Assembly (NCBI GenBank): GCA_049323615.1
Contig: JBMOPD010000067.1
Span: forward strand, 1 to 37,365
DNA: 37,365 bases
DNA from: JBMOPD01 sp049323615
GTDB lineage: Bacteria; Bacillota; Desulfotomaculia; Desulfotomaculales; Desulfocucumaceae
Direction of reading: 5' to 3'
Shown here: piece after piece, positions 1 through 7,912 of the stretch
Numbering within the stretch: the first letter of the stretch is position 1
Layout: each line of letters starts with the position of its first letter
The notes under the pieces: generated by a model
What the model was told of the DNA's origin: nothing
Seen by the model: the letters and a program-made list of their open reading frames with translations, nothing else
Database searches by the model: none
Translations under genes and position numbers: made by a program

Positions 1-69
1 GGGCGGGCGGTTGAGGGTGACCGTGGAAATCCAGCCCTCGCTTTTTACCTTTATAAACTGGTAGCTCAA
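1..69 (-). CDS. Enoyl-CoA hydratase/isomerase family protein, N-terminus only (runs off the window)
   Basis: The first 23 codons read MSYQFIKVKSEGWISTVTLN and then R-P-P, the usual opening of a crotonase-family protein (a short beta strand, then the L-N-R-P motif). The start is a TTG at 67-69 with a GGGGGGAAG ribosome binding site just upstream. It lies about 50 bases downstream of bamA on the same strand, so the two are probably cotranscribed. In anaerobic benzoate degraders the gene beside bamA is often the dienoyl-CoA hydratase (dch/bamR). That assignment is from context only, because just the N-terminus is visible. Confidence 0.6.
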   Translation of the reverse strand, partial: MSYQFIKVKSEGWISTVTLNRPP

Positions 70-121
70 ACTTCTTCCCCCCTATCCGGCGGGCCGCTTA
101 TCCGTTTACGGGCCCCCCTGG

Positions 122-1255
122 CTATTCCGCCCTCTTGGGCAGCACCGCGTCGATGAGCTCCTGGTCGAAGGTCCTGGCGCCGGCCAGTTGGCGGCGGTAC
201 TCCACGAAATCGCACAGGTCCCTGCCCCCGGTAAGCTTCCTGTTGTTGAAAGCGTTGAATCCCAGGTAGGCCTCGCTCATCATGTTGGCCGCCAGCCAGT
301 GCCTGCTGGGCAGCTTGTTCATGTCCCAGAAGAACTTTTTCTTCTGGCGGATGCCGTCGATGGACATCATCAGGCAGTGCGGGAAGAGGTTGGTCAGTGT
401 CCAGACGGCCTTGTTGACCTCCTTGTCCAGTAGGGTGAAGTCCACCTGGCACTCTTTCAAAAGGGCTCTGGCATCGGCCGCGGCCTGCCCCCTGGCAAAT
501 TCCCCGTAGACTATGGCCCCGTCCTCCAGGTACCGGTCGGTGATCACCTGGGGGTTCCTGATAAACTGCCCGTCTTTTTTGAGCACCGGCACGGCCTTGG
601 AGATGAGTCCCAGGCGCTCCATCTTGTAAGCGCTCCACAGCTCGCAGGAGATGCAGCTCCACATGGCCTGCTCAACCCCGAGGTACCAGAATATGTAGTC
701 GGTGGTCCCGCCCACCGGGGCCGACCCGTGCCTCGGGCCGGCCTGGCCGTAAACCGCCAGGTCCGAGGAGATGGATATGTCGCAGGCCATGCCTATCTCC
801 TGCCCGCCGGCCACCCTCATTCCGTTGACCCGGCAGATCACCGGCTTCTTGCACATGTAAATGGCGTCCACCATGCCGTTGAACAGGTCCATGTACAGTG
901 CATACTCGCTGGGGTTGCCGCTGTAATACTCGGCGTACTCCTTGGTATTCCCCCCGGTGCAGAAGGCCCTGTCCCCGACGGCGGTGAACACCACGGCCAC
1001 CACCGACCTGTCCATGGAGGCCCGGCTGAAGCCGGAAATGACCCCCTTGACCATCTCGGTGGTGTAGGAGTTGTACTGGGCCGGGTTGTTCAGCACTACC
1101 CAGGCCGAATAAAGTCCGTCCACCGGTTTGCCGTCCTGGTCGGTGACAGGCTTTTTCTCGTAAATAACTCCGGGCGGATCCTGGCTGAAGTGATCCTCCC
1201 CGAACAGGTCGTGGTCCTTGATGTCGGTCTGTCTCGGCCATTTGAACAAATCCAT
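122..1255 (-). CDS. bamA: 6-oxocyclohex-1-ene-1-carbonyl-CoA hydrolase (BamA)
   Basis: This is a 377-residue crotonase-superfamily enzyme. BamA adds water to 6-oxocyclohex-1-ene-1-carbonyl-CoA and opens the ring in the central anaerobic benzoyl-CoA pathway, giving 3-hydroxypimelyl-CoA in the cytoplasm. The opening MDLFKWPRQ, the core LNNPAQYNSYT, the F-C-T-G-G-N oxyanion-hole region, GMRVAGGQEIGMACD, and GQAGPRHGSAPVGG are all recognisably BamA rather than a generic enoyl-CoA hydratase, and the length is typical. I chose the ATG at 1253-1255 because a GAGGAGG ribosome binding site lies just before it. The reading frame stays open 44 codons further upstream, but that stretch is histidine-rich at its start and looks non-coding. 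An enoyl-CoA hydratase start follows downstream. Confidence 0.9.
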   Translation of the reverse strand: MDLFKWPRQTDIKDHDLFGEDHFSQDPPGVIYEKKPVTDQDGKPVDGLYSAWVVLNNPAQYNSYTTEMVKGVISGFSRASMDRSVVAVVFTAVGDRAFCTGGNTKEYAEYYSGNPSEYALYMDLFNGMVDAIYMCKKPVICRVNGMRVAGGQEIGMACDISISSDLAVYGQAGPRHGSAPVGGTTDYIFWYLGVEQAMWSCISCELWSAYKMERLGLISKAVPVLKKDGQFIRNPQVITDRYLEDGAIVYGEFARGQAAADARALLKECQVDFTLLDKEVNKAVWTLTNLFPHCLMMSIDGIRQKKKFFWDMNKLPSRHWLAANMMSEAYLGFNAFNNRKLTGGRDLCDFVEYRRQLAGARTFDQELIDAVLPKRAE

Positions 1256-1397
1256 TGTTATTCCTCCTCGTATGATATATTTAGTTCCCCTTAAAACTGA
1301 GCTATCAAGAACACCCTTTTTTAAGAGGAAATCGACCCTTGAAAACTGGAAATTATAATCATCATGATGGTGGTTGTTTCTTCTCAATAGCAGTCGT

Positions 1398-1753
1398 GGT
1401 TGTGGGGCTTGTGGGTAACCATGAAATGGTTATCCATCAAACCCACAACCGGTGTTAAATTAGGCTTTCTTTTTGCTGCTGACCCAGGCAAAATGTAATC
1501 GTGAGATTGCATTCTGGAGTAGGATTGGTCCTCCTTGAGGCTTTGACCTCTGTTAAAAGACTTACACCCAGCCCTTGGTCTGAACTTTTAACTCGTAGGT
1601 TGCACAGCTTACCGTTTCCCCTCCGTTGGCAGCAGACCGGTTGGAAAAAGGTGCGATAGGTCCAGTGCTGATTTCGGCGAGGTTGATGACCGGCCATGGT
1701 GCCTGGGACCAGCAAGCAATTTTCACATACTAACATCGAAGGGAGGTGTTTGC
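1398..1753 (+). ncRNA. Structured leader of the IS110 element, candidate bridge RNA
   Basis: About 350 bases before the recombinase hold no convincing gene. The 5' part folds well: GGTTGTGGG at 1398-1406 is complementary to CCCACAACC at 1442-1450, and inside this lies GGTAACCAT-gaa-ATGGTTATCC. IS110-group elements are known to encode a bridge RNA in the long non-coding end upstream of the recombinase, which is where this lies. The exact RNA ends, the guide loops and the element boundary are not established here. Confidence 0.35.
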
Positions 1754-3004
1754 ATGATTAAAACCTTGTACGTCGGCGTCGATGTCAGTATGAATGACTT
1801 TAAGGTTCGTTACATGGATGACCGGGGAGAAGAAGCCGCTAAACGCCGGCTCTTCGAAAACAACCAGCCGGGATTGGATTCCTTCGTTACATCAATCCTG
1901 CAAATATGCCTGCTCCCGTTAAATATCACCCGGGTGGTAATCGGCCTGGAATCCACTTCGGTTTACGGCTGGCACCTGCAAATGGGACTGGCCTCCGACC
2001 ATCGTCTGGCTTCTTATGAGCCGCAGATTTACACTTTTAACCCCAAAGTTATCGCTAATTTTAAAAAGGCTTACGTTGATTTGCCCAAGGATGACTGGAC
2101 GGACGCATGGGTGATCGCGGACCGCCTGCGCTTCGGCCGGCTGCCGGAGAACAACCGGGTGGATTTCCGCTACCTACCCCTGCAGCGCTTGACCAGATTC
2201 AGATATCACCTTACTCAAAGCATCACCCGGGAGAAAAACTATTTCCTGGCCAACCTCTTCCTAAAATTTAACACCCTTAGCCAGGATGAAGTTTTCAGTA
2301 ATCTGTTCGGAGCAACTTCTATAGCCTTGCTCACTGATTTCCTTTCTCCGGAAGAAATTGCGGCCCGACCGCTGGAAGAATTAATAGACTTCATAATGGA
2401 GAAAGGGAAAAAACACTTTACTGACCCCAAGGCTACCGCCCAGTCTCTCAAAGATGCTGCCCGCAAAGCCCACAGACTGAGGGGAGGCTTGCTGGAACCG
2501 GTTAACCTGATCCTGGCCACCAGCATCGAAACCATTCGCTGCCTGGAAAAACAGATAAGTATCATTGATAAGGCTATTGCCAAGGAACTCTCCCGCTTTA
2601 AGCATACTCTCGACTCAGTGCCCGGCCTTGGACCCGTGTTCTGCGCCGGTATAATAGCCGAAATAGGTGATATCCGCCGCTTCCCAAACGACTCCGCATT
2701 GGCCAAATACGTCGGCCTGACCTGGAGGACTCATCAGTCCGGTGAATTCACCGCTGATGATACTCCATTAACCAAGACTGGCAATGTCTATTTACGCTAT
2801 TACTTTGTACAAGCTGCTAATTCCGTTCGCCGGCTTGAGCCGGAGTATAAGCAATTTTACGCCCGTAAATACCGGGAAAGCACTACCCACCATCATCGCC
2901 GCGCATTGGTTCTTACCGCGCGCAAATTAGTGCGCCTGGTTGATGCTCTGCTGCGCAGCAACCAACTTTACAAGCCCCAGGGGCAAAGGAGTGGTATAGC
3001 TTAA
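1754..3004 (+). CDS. IS110-family transposase (DEDD recombinase)
   Basis: A 416-residue recombinase. The N-terminal DEDD RuvC-like domain shows Y-V-G-V-D-V-S near residue 10, G-L-E-S-T-S near 65 and an acidic D-D-W-T-D-A-W cluster near 115. The C-terminal Transposase_20 domain shows S-V-P-G-L-G-P, a Y-V-G-L-T-W segment, H-Q-S-G-E-F with the conserved serine, and K-T-G-N-V-Y-L-R-Y. These enzymes move DNA with a serine nucleophile and a bridge RNA guide. The ATG follows GGGAGGTG with good spacing. No frameshift or missing motif is visible, so the element could be active. Its ends are not marked by inverted repeats, as is usual for the family, and I cannot place them exactly. Confidence 0.92.
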   Translation: MIKTLYVGVDVSMNDFKVRYMDDRGEEAAKRRLFENNQPGLDSFVTSILQICLLPLNITRVVIGLESTSVYGWHLQMGLASDHRLASYEPQIYTFNPKVIANFKKAYVDLPKDDWTDAWVIADRLRFGRLPENNRVDFRYLPLQRLTRFRYHLTQSITREKNYFLANLFLKFNTLSQDEVFSNLFGATSIALLTDFLSPEEIAARPLEELIDFIMEKGKKHFTDPKATAQSLKDAARKAHRLRGGLLEPVNLILATSIETIRCLEKQISIIDKAIAKELSRFKHTLDSVPGLGPVFCAGIIAEIGDIRRFPNDSALAKYVGLTWRTHQSGEFTADDTPLTKTGNVYLRYYFVQAANSVRRLEPEYKQFYARKYRESTTHHHRRALVLTARKLVRLVDALLRSNQLYKPQGQRSGIA

Positions 3005-3213
3005 TTACCGATAACCCGGTTACCATTTTTGTTACTTGCTTCCAGCATAGCCTGGGTGTGAGGTGGGTTTTTGTTCCCATTTTTAGCTGAATTCCTTAAA
3101 AATTTTGTCCGCAGGGTCTTGACATATTACCGTAGGTCTTTGAGGTTTTACATGGAATTTTTCCGCGTTGAATCAGGCGCACCTTCTTTTTTAGAAAAAA
3201 TTCTTTTCGAAAC

Positions 3214-3243
3214 TGTTACACACTTCAAGGAGAATGTGTCTTA
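3214..3243 (+). promoter_or_regulatory. Possible autoregulated ECF promoter
   Basis: TGTTAC at 3214-3219 followed after about 17 bases by TGTCTTA resembles the AAC-type -35 and CGTCTA-type -10 of ECF promoters. A second, weaker match (TGTAAC at 3337-3342, GACTAA at 3360-3365) lies nearer the gene. Autoregulation is common for ECF-anti-sigma operons. Both matches are loose. Confidence 0.25.
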
Positions 3244-3388
3244 AATCAGGTGATTCCAGTTGCGGGAACTATTTAGCCGTTCTCAATCCTGGATCACCGG
3301 GACAGTAACATTTTTTCACACAAAAATTAATTACTGTGTAACATCCCGCACTCTCGGGAGACTAAGAAATCAGGAGCGTTTTCAGAAC

Positions 3389-3907
3389 ATGGCCATGTCC
3401 GCTTTGGAAAAAATCTATGACCGGTACAGGGTTCCGGTGTTTCGCTATCTTTACAGGATGGGCGGGAGCTATGACCTGGCGGAGGAGTTGACCCAGGAAA
3501 CATTTTACCGGGTCTTCCTGTCCCTGGACGGCTTCCGGGGGGAGTCCGCCCTTTCCACCTGGCTCTTTCGCATCGCCTTTAACGTGTACAATACCCATGT
3601 GCGCCGCCAGGTAAGGCGCCGGGACATGCCTCTGGACCCGGAAACAGTGGACGGGGGAAGGGAAGGCGACCCTGCCCTGGCCCTGGAGGAGGCGGAAAAC
3701 TGGCGGCTGGCAAAACTGGCCTTAGGCCGGCTGCCGGTGGAGTACCGGGCGGTCATTGTCTTGCGGGAAATAGAGGGGTTTTCCTATGAGGAAATAGGCC
3801 GGGTCCTCAACAAATCTCCCTCCACGGCCCGGGTCACCCTTTTCCGGGCCAAGCAGAAATACAGGCGGATTTACAGTGATCTGACAAAAGGTGAGGTCAA
3901 TGAATAA
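3389..3907 (+). CDS. ECF-type RNA polymerase sigma factor (SigW/RpoE-like)
   Basis: A 172-residue ECF sigma factor. Region 2 is visible as Y-D-R-Y-R-V-P-V-F-R-Y-L-Y followed by D-L-A-E-E-L-T-Q-E-T-F, the core-binding and -10 recognition segment. Region 4 is L-P-V-E-Y-R-A-V-I-V-L-R followed by F-S-Y-E-E-I-G-R-V-L and an R-V-T-L-F-R-A-K recognition helix. I start it at the ATG at 3389 because AGGAG lies 12 bases upstream and this gives the normal ECF length. A TTG at 3260 would add 43 residues unlike the family. Its last codons overlap the start of the next gene, which encodes a zinc-binding anti-sigma protein, so the pair is a classic sigma/anti-sigma unit. The signal sensed is unknown. Confidence 0.85.
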   Translation: MAMSALEKIYDRYRVPVFRYLYRMGGSYDLAEELTQETFYRVFLSLDGFRGESALSTWLFRIAFNVYNTHVRRQVRRRDMPLDPETVDGGREGDPALALEEAENWRLAKLALGRLPVEYRAVIVLREIEGFSYEEIGRVLNKSPSTARVTLFRAKQKYRRIYSDLTKGEVNE

Positions 3908-5369
3908 CAGGGAATGTGAACTGATCAGGGATCTTCTCCCCCTGTACGCCGACGGGGAGGCCAGCGGGGCAACCCTGGAACTGGTGGAAAGACACCTGTC
4001 GGGATGCGCCCAGTGCCGGGAGATGCTGGAGGTTTACCGTCAGCCGGCCCTGCCCGGGCTGACCCGGGAGCAGGCCCCCGAAAAGGCCAAAAAATATTTT
4101 TCCAGCAAACTCCACCAGCTGGCCTTTATGCTGGTGGCAGCCCTGGTCATGACCGCCTCCACCATCGCCTGGGCCTCCTATCAGGTTGGAAGAAACGCGG
4201 CCCTGCGGGACCCGTCCTTCACCCAGGCACAGGAAATGGACCTCTTCACCGAGGTCAGGCAGGCCAAAAAGCTGGGCCCCCATGTCATCACCGTGGACCG
4301 GATCCTGGCGGACACGGCCCGGACCACCGTCTTTTACCGGGTTGACCCGGCTCTGGACAGTAAAAGCTTCTTGCAGATCGATATGGCCGACGACCGGGGG
4401 GTGCACTACGACGCCCGGGGCGGACGGGGACTTAAGGGCAGTCAGTTTGTTTACGACCTGGATCCGGTGAACGTTGACGCCCGCAAGATCATCCTCACCT
4501 TCAGCACCGGTGAAATACCGGAGAAGGCTAGCTTTGAGATACCGGTGGACCCCACCAGGGTGGCCGAAAAGACCCGGGAAATCTATCCCGGCCTGAAGGC
4601 GGCGGCTGGTCCGGCCGAACTGGCCCTGGACAAGGCGGTGCTGGGGCTTTCCGAAAGCATTTTCTTCTTCCGTATCCGCTGGCCTGAGGACCCCGCCGTG
4701 GCCGGTATCGGTGTCGGACTCAACCCGCCCATGCAGGCCAAAATGGGTCCCGGCGGCCCGGTCAGCGCCGGGGGACGGGTCAGCAGGCCGCCCCCGTCCT
4801 CCATGATTGATCCGGCCGGGGCCTTCCCGCCGGACTTCTGGGCCGACCTTACCGACGTGACCAACGGTAAAAGGATCAAGCTTGATACCACTCGTACCCA
4901 GACCGACCCGGTGACCGGGGGGATCAGGGGATCTTTCCACTTCGGGCCCGTGGAGCCATCGGCCAGGGATTTAAAACTGACTCTCCCGCCCCTGTACCTT
5001 TACCGCTTCCCGGAGGAGGATCAGGCTGTGGAATTCACCTGGCCCAAGGAGGGTGAACTGAAGCTTGACAGGGTCTTTCACCGGGGCCTGGTGTCCTTCA
5101 GCCTGGAAAAGGTGGTCACCAGGGATAAAGAACTTGCCTTTTACTTTAAATACCAGGGGGGAGGAGATAAGCCCCCACATTATTACCGCCCCGATTTCCG
5201 TTTAAAGGACAGGGGTTTCTGGAGGGAACAAATGCGACTGGAGTGGCCGGATCCAACCACGGTTAAAATTACCTTTCCCCTGCCCGAGGATGAAAGGGTG
5301 GCGCTCAAACTGAACAGCCTGGGGGAAAGGCTGCCACGGGTGGAATGGGAGATCAATGCCGCACAGTGA
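3900..5369 (+). CDS. Membrane anti-sigma factor with zinc-binding (ZAS) domain and large extracytoplasmic domain
   Basis: A 489-residue protein. The first 50 residues carry the anti-sigma zinc motif H-L-S-G-C-A-Q-C-R (H-x3-C-x2-C) after an L-L-P-L-Y-A-D-G-E helix. One membrane segment (L-A-F-M-L-V-A-A-L-V-M-T-A) lies around residues 78-100. The remaining roughly 390 residues should face outside and look like the beta-rich domain of DUF4179-type anti-sigma proteins, but I cannot name it firmly. The ATG at 3900 has AGGTGA just upstream and overlaps the sigma gene by eight bases, which implies translational coupling. By family knowledge it should hold the sigma factor inactive until a surface signal arrives. 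Confidence 0.8.
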   Translation: MNNRECELIRDLLPLYADGEASGATLELVERHLSGCAQCREMLEVYRQPALPGLTREQAPEKAKKYFSSKLHQLAFMLVAALVMTASTIAWASYQVGRNAALRDPSFTQAQEMDLFTEVRQAKKLGPHVITVDRILADTARTTVFYRVDPALDSKSFLQIDMADDRGVHYDARGGRGLKGSQFVYDLDPVNVDARKIILTFSTGEIPEKASFEIPVDPTRVAEKTREIYPGLKAAAGPAELALDKAVLGLSESIFFFRIRWPEDPAVAGIGVGLNPPMQAKMGPGGPVSAGGRVSRPPPSSMIDPAGAFPPDFWADLTDVTNGKRIKLDTTRTQTDPVTGGIRGSFHFGPVEPSARDLKLTLPPLYLYRFPEEDQAVEFTWPKEGELKLDRVFHRGLVSFSLEKVVTRDKELAFYFKYQGGGDKPPHYYRPDFRLKDRGFWREQMRLEWPDPTTVKITFPLPEDERVALKLNSLGERLPRVEWEINAAQ

Positions 5370-5402
5370 CTGGCCGTAAAAAAATAATTCAGAGGGAACA
5401 GG

Positions 5403-5891
5403 GTGTGTGAAAGTTTGGCAGTGGAACTGACCGGGCCGGCCAGATATTTCGGGAATGAAAAGTTTTTGGAAAACGTATTGGGCCTTCTGTATACCACCGG
5501 TTTCAGGCTGACCGGGGACCACCGGGAGGCCGCCGGCCTGGTGGAGGGGGCTATCAGCGCAATCGGTACTGAGGACGGCCTGTACCCTGCCCTGAAAGAA
5601 CTGTCCAGGCAATATATCGAGGGTGCCGCAACGGCCCGGGACAGGATGGTATCGGCTGACGGACAGCACCAGGGACTATCCGGGCGGGAGCAACTGGTCC
5701 AGGAGGCGCTTCTGCACCTCCCGGCCGGGGAAAGGCTGGTGGTGGTCCTGCGGGACGTGCTGGGATTGAGCTATGCTGAAATCAGCGAGGCAGCCGGAAT
5801 GAACGAACCGGCCGTGGCCCGCACGCTGGCGGTGGGGAGGAGGCGCCTGGCGGAGCGGCTTATTCCAAAAATAAAACAGGGTGGTTTTTAA
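5403..5891 (+). CDS. Divergent ECF sigma-like protein
   Basis: A 162-residue protein, third gene of the sigma/anti-sigma operon, starting at a GTG with GAGGGAACAGG upstream. The N-terminal part (L-L-Y-T-T-G-F-R-L-T-G-D-H-R-E-A-A-G-L-V) aligns with ECF region 2.1-2.2 but is short and lacks a convincing -10 recognition helix. The C-terminal 60 residues are a clear region 4 helix-turn-helix: L-P-A-G-E-R-L-V-V-V-L-R, L-S-Y-A-E-I-S-E-A-A-G and A-R-T-L-A-V-G-R-R-R-L-A-E. It may be a second sigma factor, a modulator of the first, or a degenerate paralogue. A terminator follows within 35 bases. Confidence 0.6.
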   Translation: MCESLAVELTGPARYFGNEKFLENVLGLLYTTGFRLTGDHREAAGLVEGAISAIGTEDGLYPALKELSRQYIEGAATARDRMVSADGQHQGLSGREQLVQEALLHLPAGERLVVVLRDVLGLSYAEISEAAGMNEPAVARTLAVGRRRLAERLIPKIKQGGF

Positions 5892-5921
5892 GAAGAGGCT
5901 GGTCTGTGATGAGTGTATTTT

Positions 5922-5946
5922 ACCTGGTGTTTAACCAGGTTTTTTC
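5922..5946 (+). terminator. Rho-independent terminator of the sigma/anti-sigma operon
   Basis: ACCTGGT-gttta-ACCAGGT forms a perfect seven-base-pair stem followed directly by six T residues. Confidence 0.85.
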
Positions 5947-6102
5947 GTGCCATGATAAAAAATATATTTCTGAAAGGCTTATTCAAAGGCTGCCAGGGGA
6001 TAGACCTTGCTTACCTCAGGCCTGGTTACCATCATGCGTTGTGGTGGGTGGGATAATATATATAATAATTTGTATTGAACCCGGTTAAATTATACCAGGT
6101 GC

Positions 6103-6154
6103 TTTTACAATATGTAAAAATAAAATTTACAATAATTACAGTTTGATATATAAT
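6103..6154 (+). promoter_or_regulatory. Promoter and palindromic operator of the first XRE-ImmA module
   Basis: TTTTACAATATGTAAAA at 6103-6119 is a perfect palindrome (seven-base arms, three-base centre). Just after it, TTTACA at 6126-6131 and TATAAT at 6149-6154 are 17 bases apart, a near-consensus vegetative promoter whose -35 box repeats the operator half-site. This is the expected layout for autorepression by the XRE protein that follows. The same half-sites recur at 35720-35756. Confidence 0.6.
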
Positions 6155-6201
6155 GGTTTTGAATCAGATTAATTCAGAGAGCATAAAGGTGGTGCCATAC
6201 T

Positions 6202-6561
6202 TTGGACCTGTATAATCACCGTAAAGACATTGGCAAAAATCTATCACTGTATATTCGGCTGAAAGGCTATTCTAAATCTTCATTTTCCAGGTTGGTGGGT
6301 ATTTCCAGGCCCACACTGAATCAAATCCTGTCAGGGGAAAGTCCCCAGAAAACTTTTAAAGAGCAAATAACACAGATTACACAGACTTTAAATTTACCCC
6401 TGGACTACTTTTTGACTGAGCCGGCTTTTGAGTTGGATAGATGGAGAACCCCGGCGGTCCAGTATTCGGACAATGCTCCGGAAGGTGAACGTAATTTAAT
6501 GGCCAGGGAACTGCTGGAAGATCTGGATCAATTAATGTCAATGGCCGCATTATACTTATAG
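6202..6561 (+). CDS. XRE-family transcriptional regulator
   Basis: A 119-residue protein beginning at a TTG with AAGGTGG nine bases upstream. An N-terminal XRE helix-turn-helix occupies about residues 8-65: I-G-K-N-L-S-L-Y-I-R-L-K-G-Y, then S-R-L-V-G-I-S-R-P-T-L-N-Q-I-L-S-G and L-N-L-P-L-D-Y-F-L-T. The C-terminal 45 residues are short and acidic and do not match a known domain. It is followed after ten bases by an ImmA/IrrE peptidase, the usual partner that inactivates such repressors by cleavage (as ImmA does to ImmR). It probably represses its own operon through the palindrome at 6103-6119. Confidence 0.85.
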   Translation: MDLYNHRKDIGKNLSLYIRLKGYSKSSFSRLVGISRPTLNQILSGESPQKTFKEQITQITQTLNLPLDYFLTEPAFELDRWRTPAVQYSDNAPEGERNLMARELLEDLDQLMSMAALYL

Positions 6562-6571
6562 GAGATCGCAT

Positions 6572-7378
6572 ATGAGAATAACCAGTCTCAATCTGGATGA
6601 AACCATAAGTCTTAACCGTAAGATTCAAAAAGAAGTAGACAGGCAGATTAAATTTATGGAAAGACATTTAAAGAAACTGACGTTCCACTCTCCGGAAAAA
6701 CAGGCCTTAAAAATTCTGTTGGACCATAATCTCATTCGTGTGCCGATTCCTGACCCGGACTGGGGTGGGGCCATCTACGAACTTCCAAACGGCAATAAAA
6801 TTCCCATCATAAACACTGCGCAACCCCGTTTATATCAATATTTTATCAGCTGGCACGAGGTTTATCACCTGACCGAAATCTCAGACGAAAACGCCACTCA
6901 TAATATATCAACAGAACTTGATTTAACCGAGAGAAAGGCGGATTATTTCGCCAGCCAGATGTTAATCAGTGATGACATCTTTGATTATTATCATCAGTTG
7001 GAACAGCATAGTTTTATTGATCGTATAGCCTTTTGCATGGACATGTTCAAGGCCCCCTACAAGGCAATACTTATCAAGCTCTATGAATCGGCCATCCAGT
7101 ATGAAAAGGCTGATTTGCAGGGTGAGATTAAGGAAAATTTCGATTTAAAATACAGCCAGACATACTGGGAAACAAAATTCAGAGATCTTTATCTCGATGA
7201 CACCCTGATAAAGCCCACATTCATTGTGGATTTTGGCAGGCTTATGGAAATAGTGCGGGATAAAAGCGAAAAATATTCCGATGTGGAAGTTTACAGAGAG
7301 AATTTTAACTTCCTGCAGGAGTTGCACTCCAAATTTAAGACCGTAAAGGAAGAATGGAGTATTGGGCAATTACAGTGA
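6572..7378 (+). CDS. ImmA/IrrE-family zinc metallopeptidase
   Basis: A 268-residue protein with the zinc-binding motif H-E-V-Y-H at residues 95-99 (S-W-H-E-V-Y-H-L) and a downstream E-R-K-A-D-Y-F-A-S-Q-M, which supplies the third ligand and the E-x-x-A-D/N signature of the COG2856 family. The order XRE then ImmA matches mobile-element regulators in which the peptidase cleaves the repressor after a stress signal, and also certain toxin-antitoxin arrangements. The ATG has AGGAG eight bases upstream. Its last 17 bases overlap the next gene, implying coupled translation. The base composition is noticeably more AT-rich than the flanking sigma operon and the tcp genes, which suggests transfer. Confidence 0.88.
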   Translation: MRITSLNLDETISLNRKIQKEVDRQIKFMERHLKKLTFHSPEKQALKILLDHNLIRVPIPDPDWGGAIYELPNGNKIPIINTAQPRLYQYFISWHEVYHLTEISDENATHNISTELDLTERKADYFASQMLISDDIFDYYHQLEQHSFIDRIAFCMDMFKAPYKAILIKLYESAIQYEKADLQGEIKENFDLKYSQTYWETKFRDLYLDDTLIKPTFIVDFGRLMEIVRDKSEKYSDVEVYRENFNFLQELHSKFKTVKEEWSIGQLQ

Positions 7379-7874
7379 ACTGGTTGATTTTTTCCGTGAT
7401 GGGACCGGGGTGCGGATCATTATCCCGGACAACAACAATATCCAGTTCTGTAACCAGAACGATAAGTATTTCACCGAACAGTATTTCTGCGCTGATTATG
7501 ACCTTGTACTGGTGCCGGGATGGGTGCACGCGGAGGTCAGTCACAGCCAGAAACGGCTGAATTATTTGAGCTCCCTTCCGAAAACAGTGCTTTACATGAT
7601 CGAGGAGGACGACTATTTACCACTGATAGGATACCACGACGAGAGGTTGATCAGGCTTTTCAATCTGGCTTCATCCCCGCATCAGTCCTGCCAGAAAGTA
7701 TTAAATGGGTTTTTAAACAAAACAGTGGATATCCCTGATGACTGGATCGCTGATTTTTACGAAAGGGGGTTCAACGACAAAAAGAAAAATGCCGGTGAAA
7801 TATCGATTCTTACACTTTGTTTTTTGGTATTCAGCGAAATAAGATTCAATAGAGCTGTTGGTCCTGACCCGTAA
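7362..7874 (+). CDS. PIN-like protein, third gene of the XRE-ImmA module, probably truncated
   Basis: A 170-residue protein starting at a TTG inside the end of the peptidase gene. I do not recognise it firmly. It has an acidic D-Y-D-L-V-L-V-P-G-W-V-H-A-E-V segment near residues 45-60 and ends with N-A-G-E-I-S-I-L-T-L, which resembles the G-E-x-S/A-x-x-x-L segment of PIN-fold nucleases. The last 25 residues (after C-F-L-V-F) look unrelated, and the thiC fragment begins 38 bases later, so the real C-terminus has probably been lost in a rearrangement. In the second XRE-ImmA module (35781 onward) the overlapping third gene opens with F-L-L-D-T-N-I, a clear PIN start, which supports the same role here. 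Confidence 0.5.
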   Translation: MGNYSELVDFFRDGTGVRIIIPDNNNIQFCNQNDKYFTEQYFCADYDLVLVPGWVHAEVSHSQKRLNYLSSLPKTVLYMIEEDDYLPLIGYHDERLIRLFNLASSPHQSCQKVLNGFLNKTVDIPDDWIADFYERGFNDKKKNAGEISILTLCFLVFSEIRFNRAVGPDP

Positions 7875-7912
7875 AACCGAATAATTGGCTAAAATGCTGG
7901 GGGAGCCCTGAA

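Noticed and set aside
1455..1736. 93-residue minus-strand frame upstream of the first IS110 recombinase
   Set aside because: It lies in the structured IS leader, has no ribosome binding site and no recognisable protein features.
3897..4940. Long open minus-strand frame opposite the anti-sigma gene
   Set aside because: It is an antisense shadow in GC-rich coding DNA. It has no ribosome binding site, its composition is abnormal in glycine, histidine and arginine, and the plus-strand gene is clear.
5906..6088. 60-residue plus-strand frame after the sigma-like gene
   Set aside because: It runs through the terminator hairpin at 5922-5946 and has no protein character.
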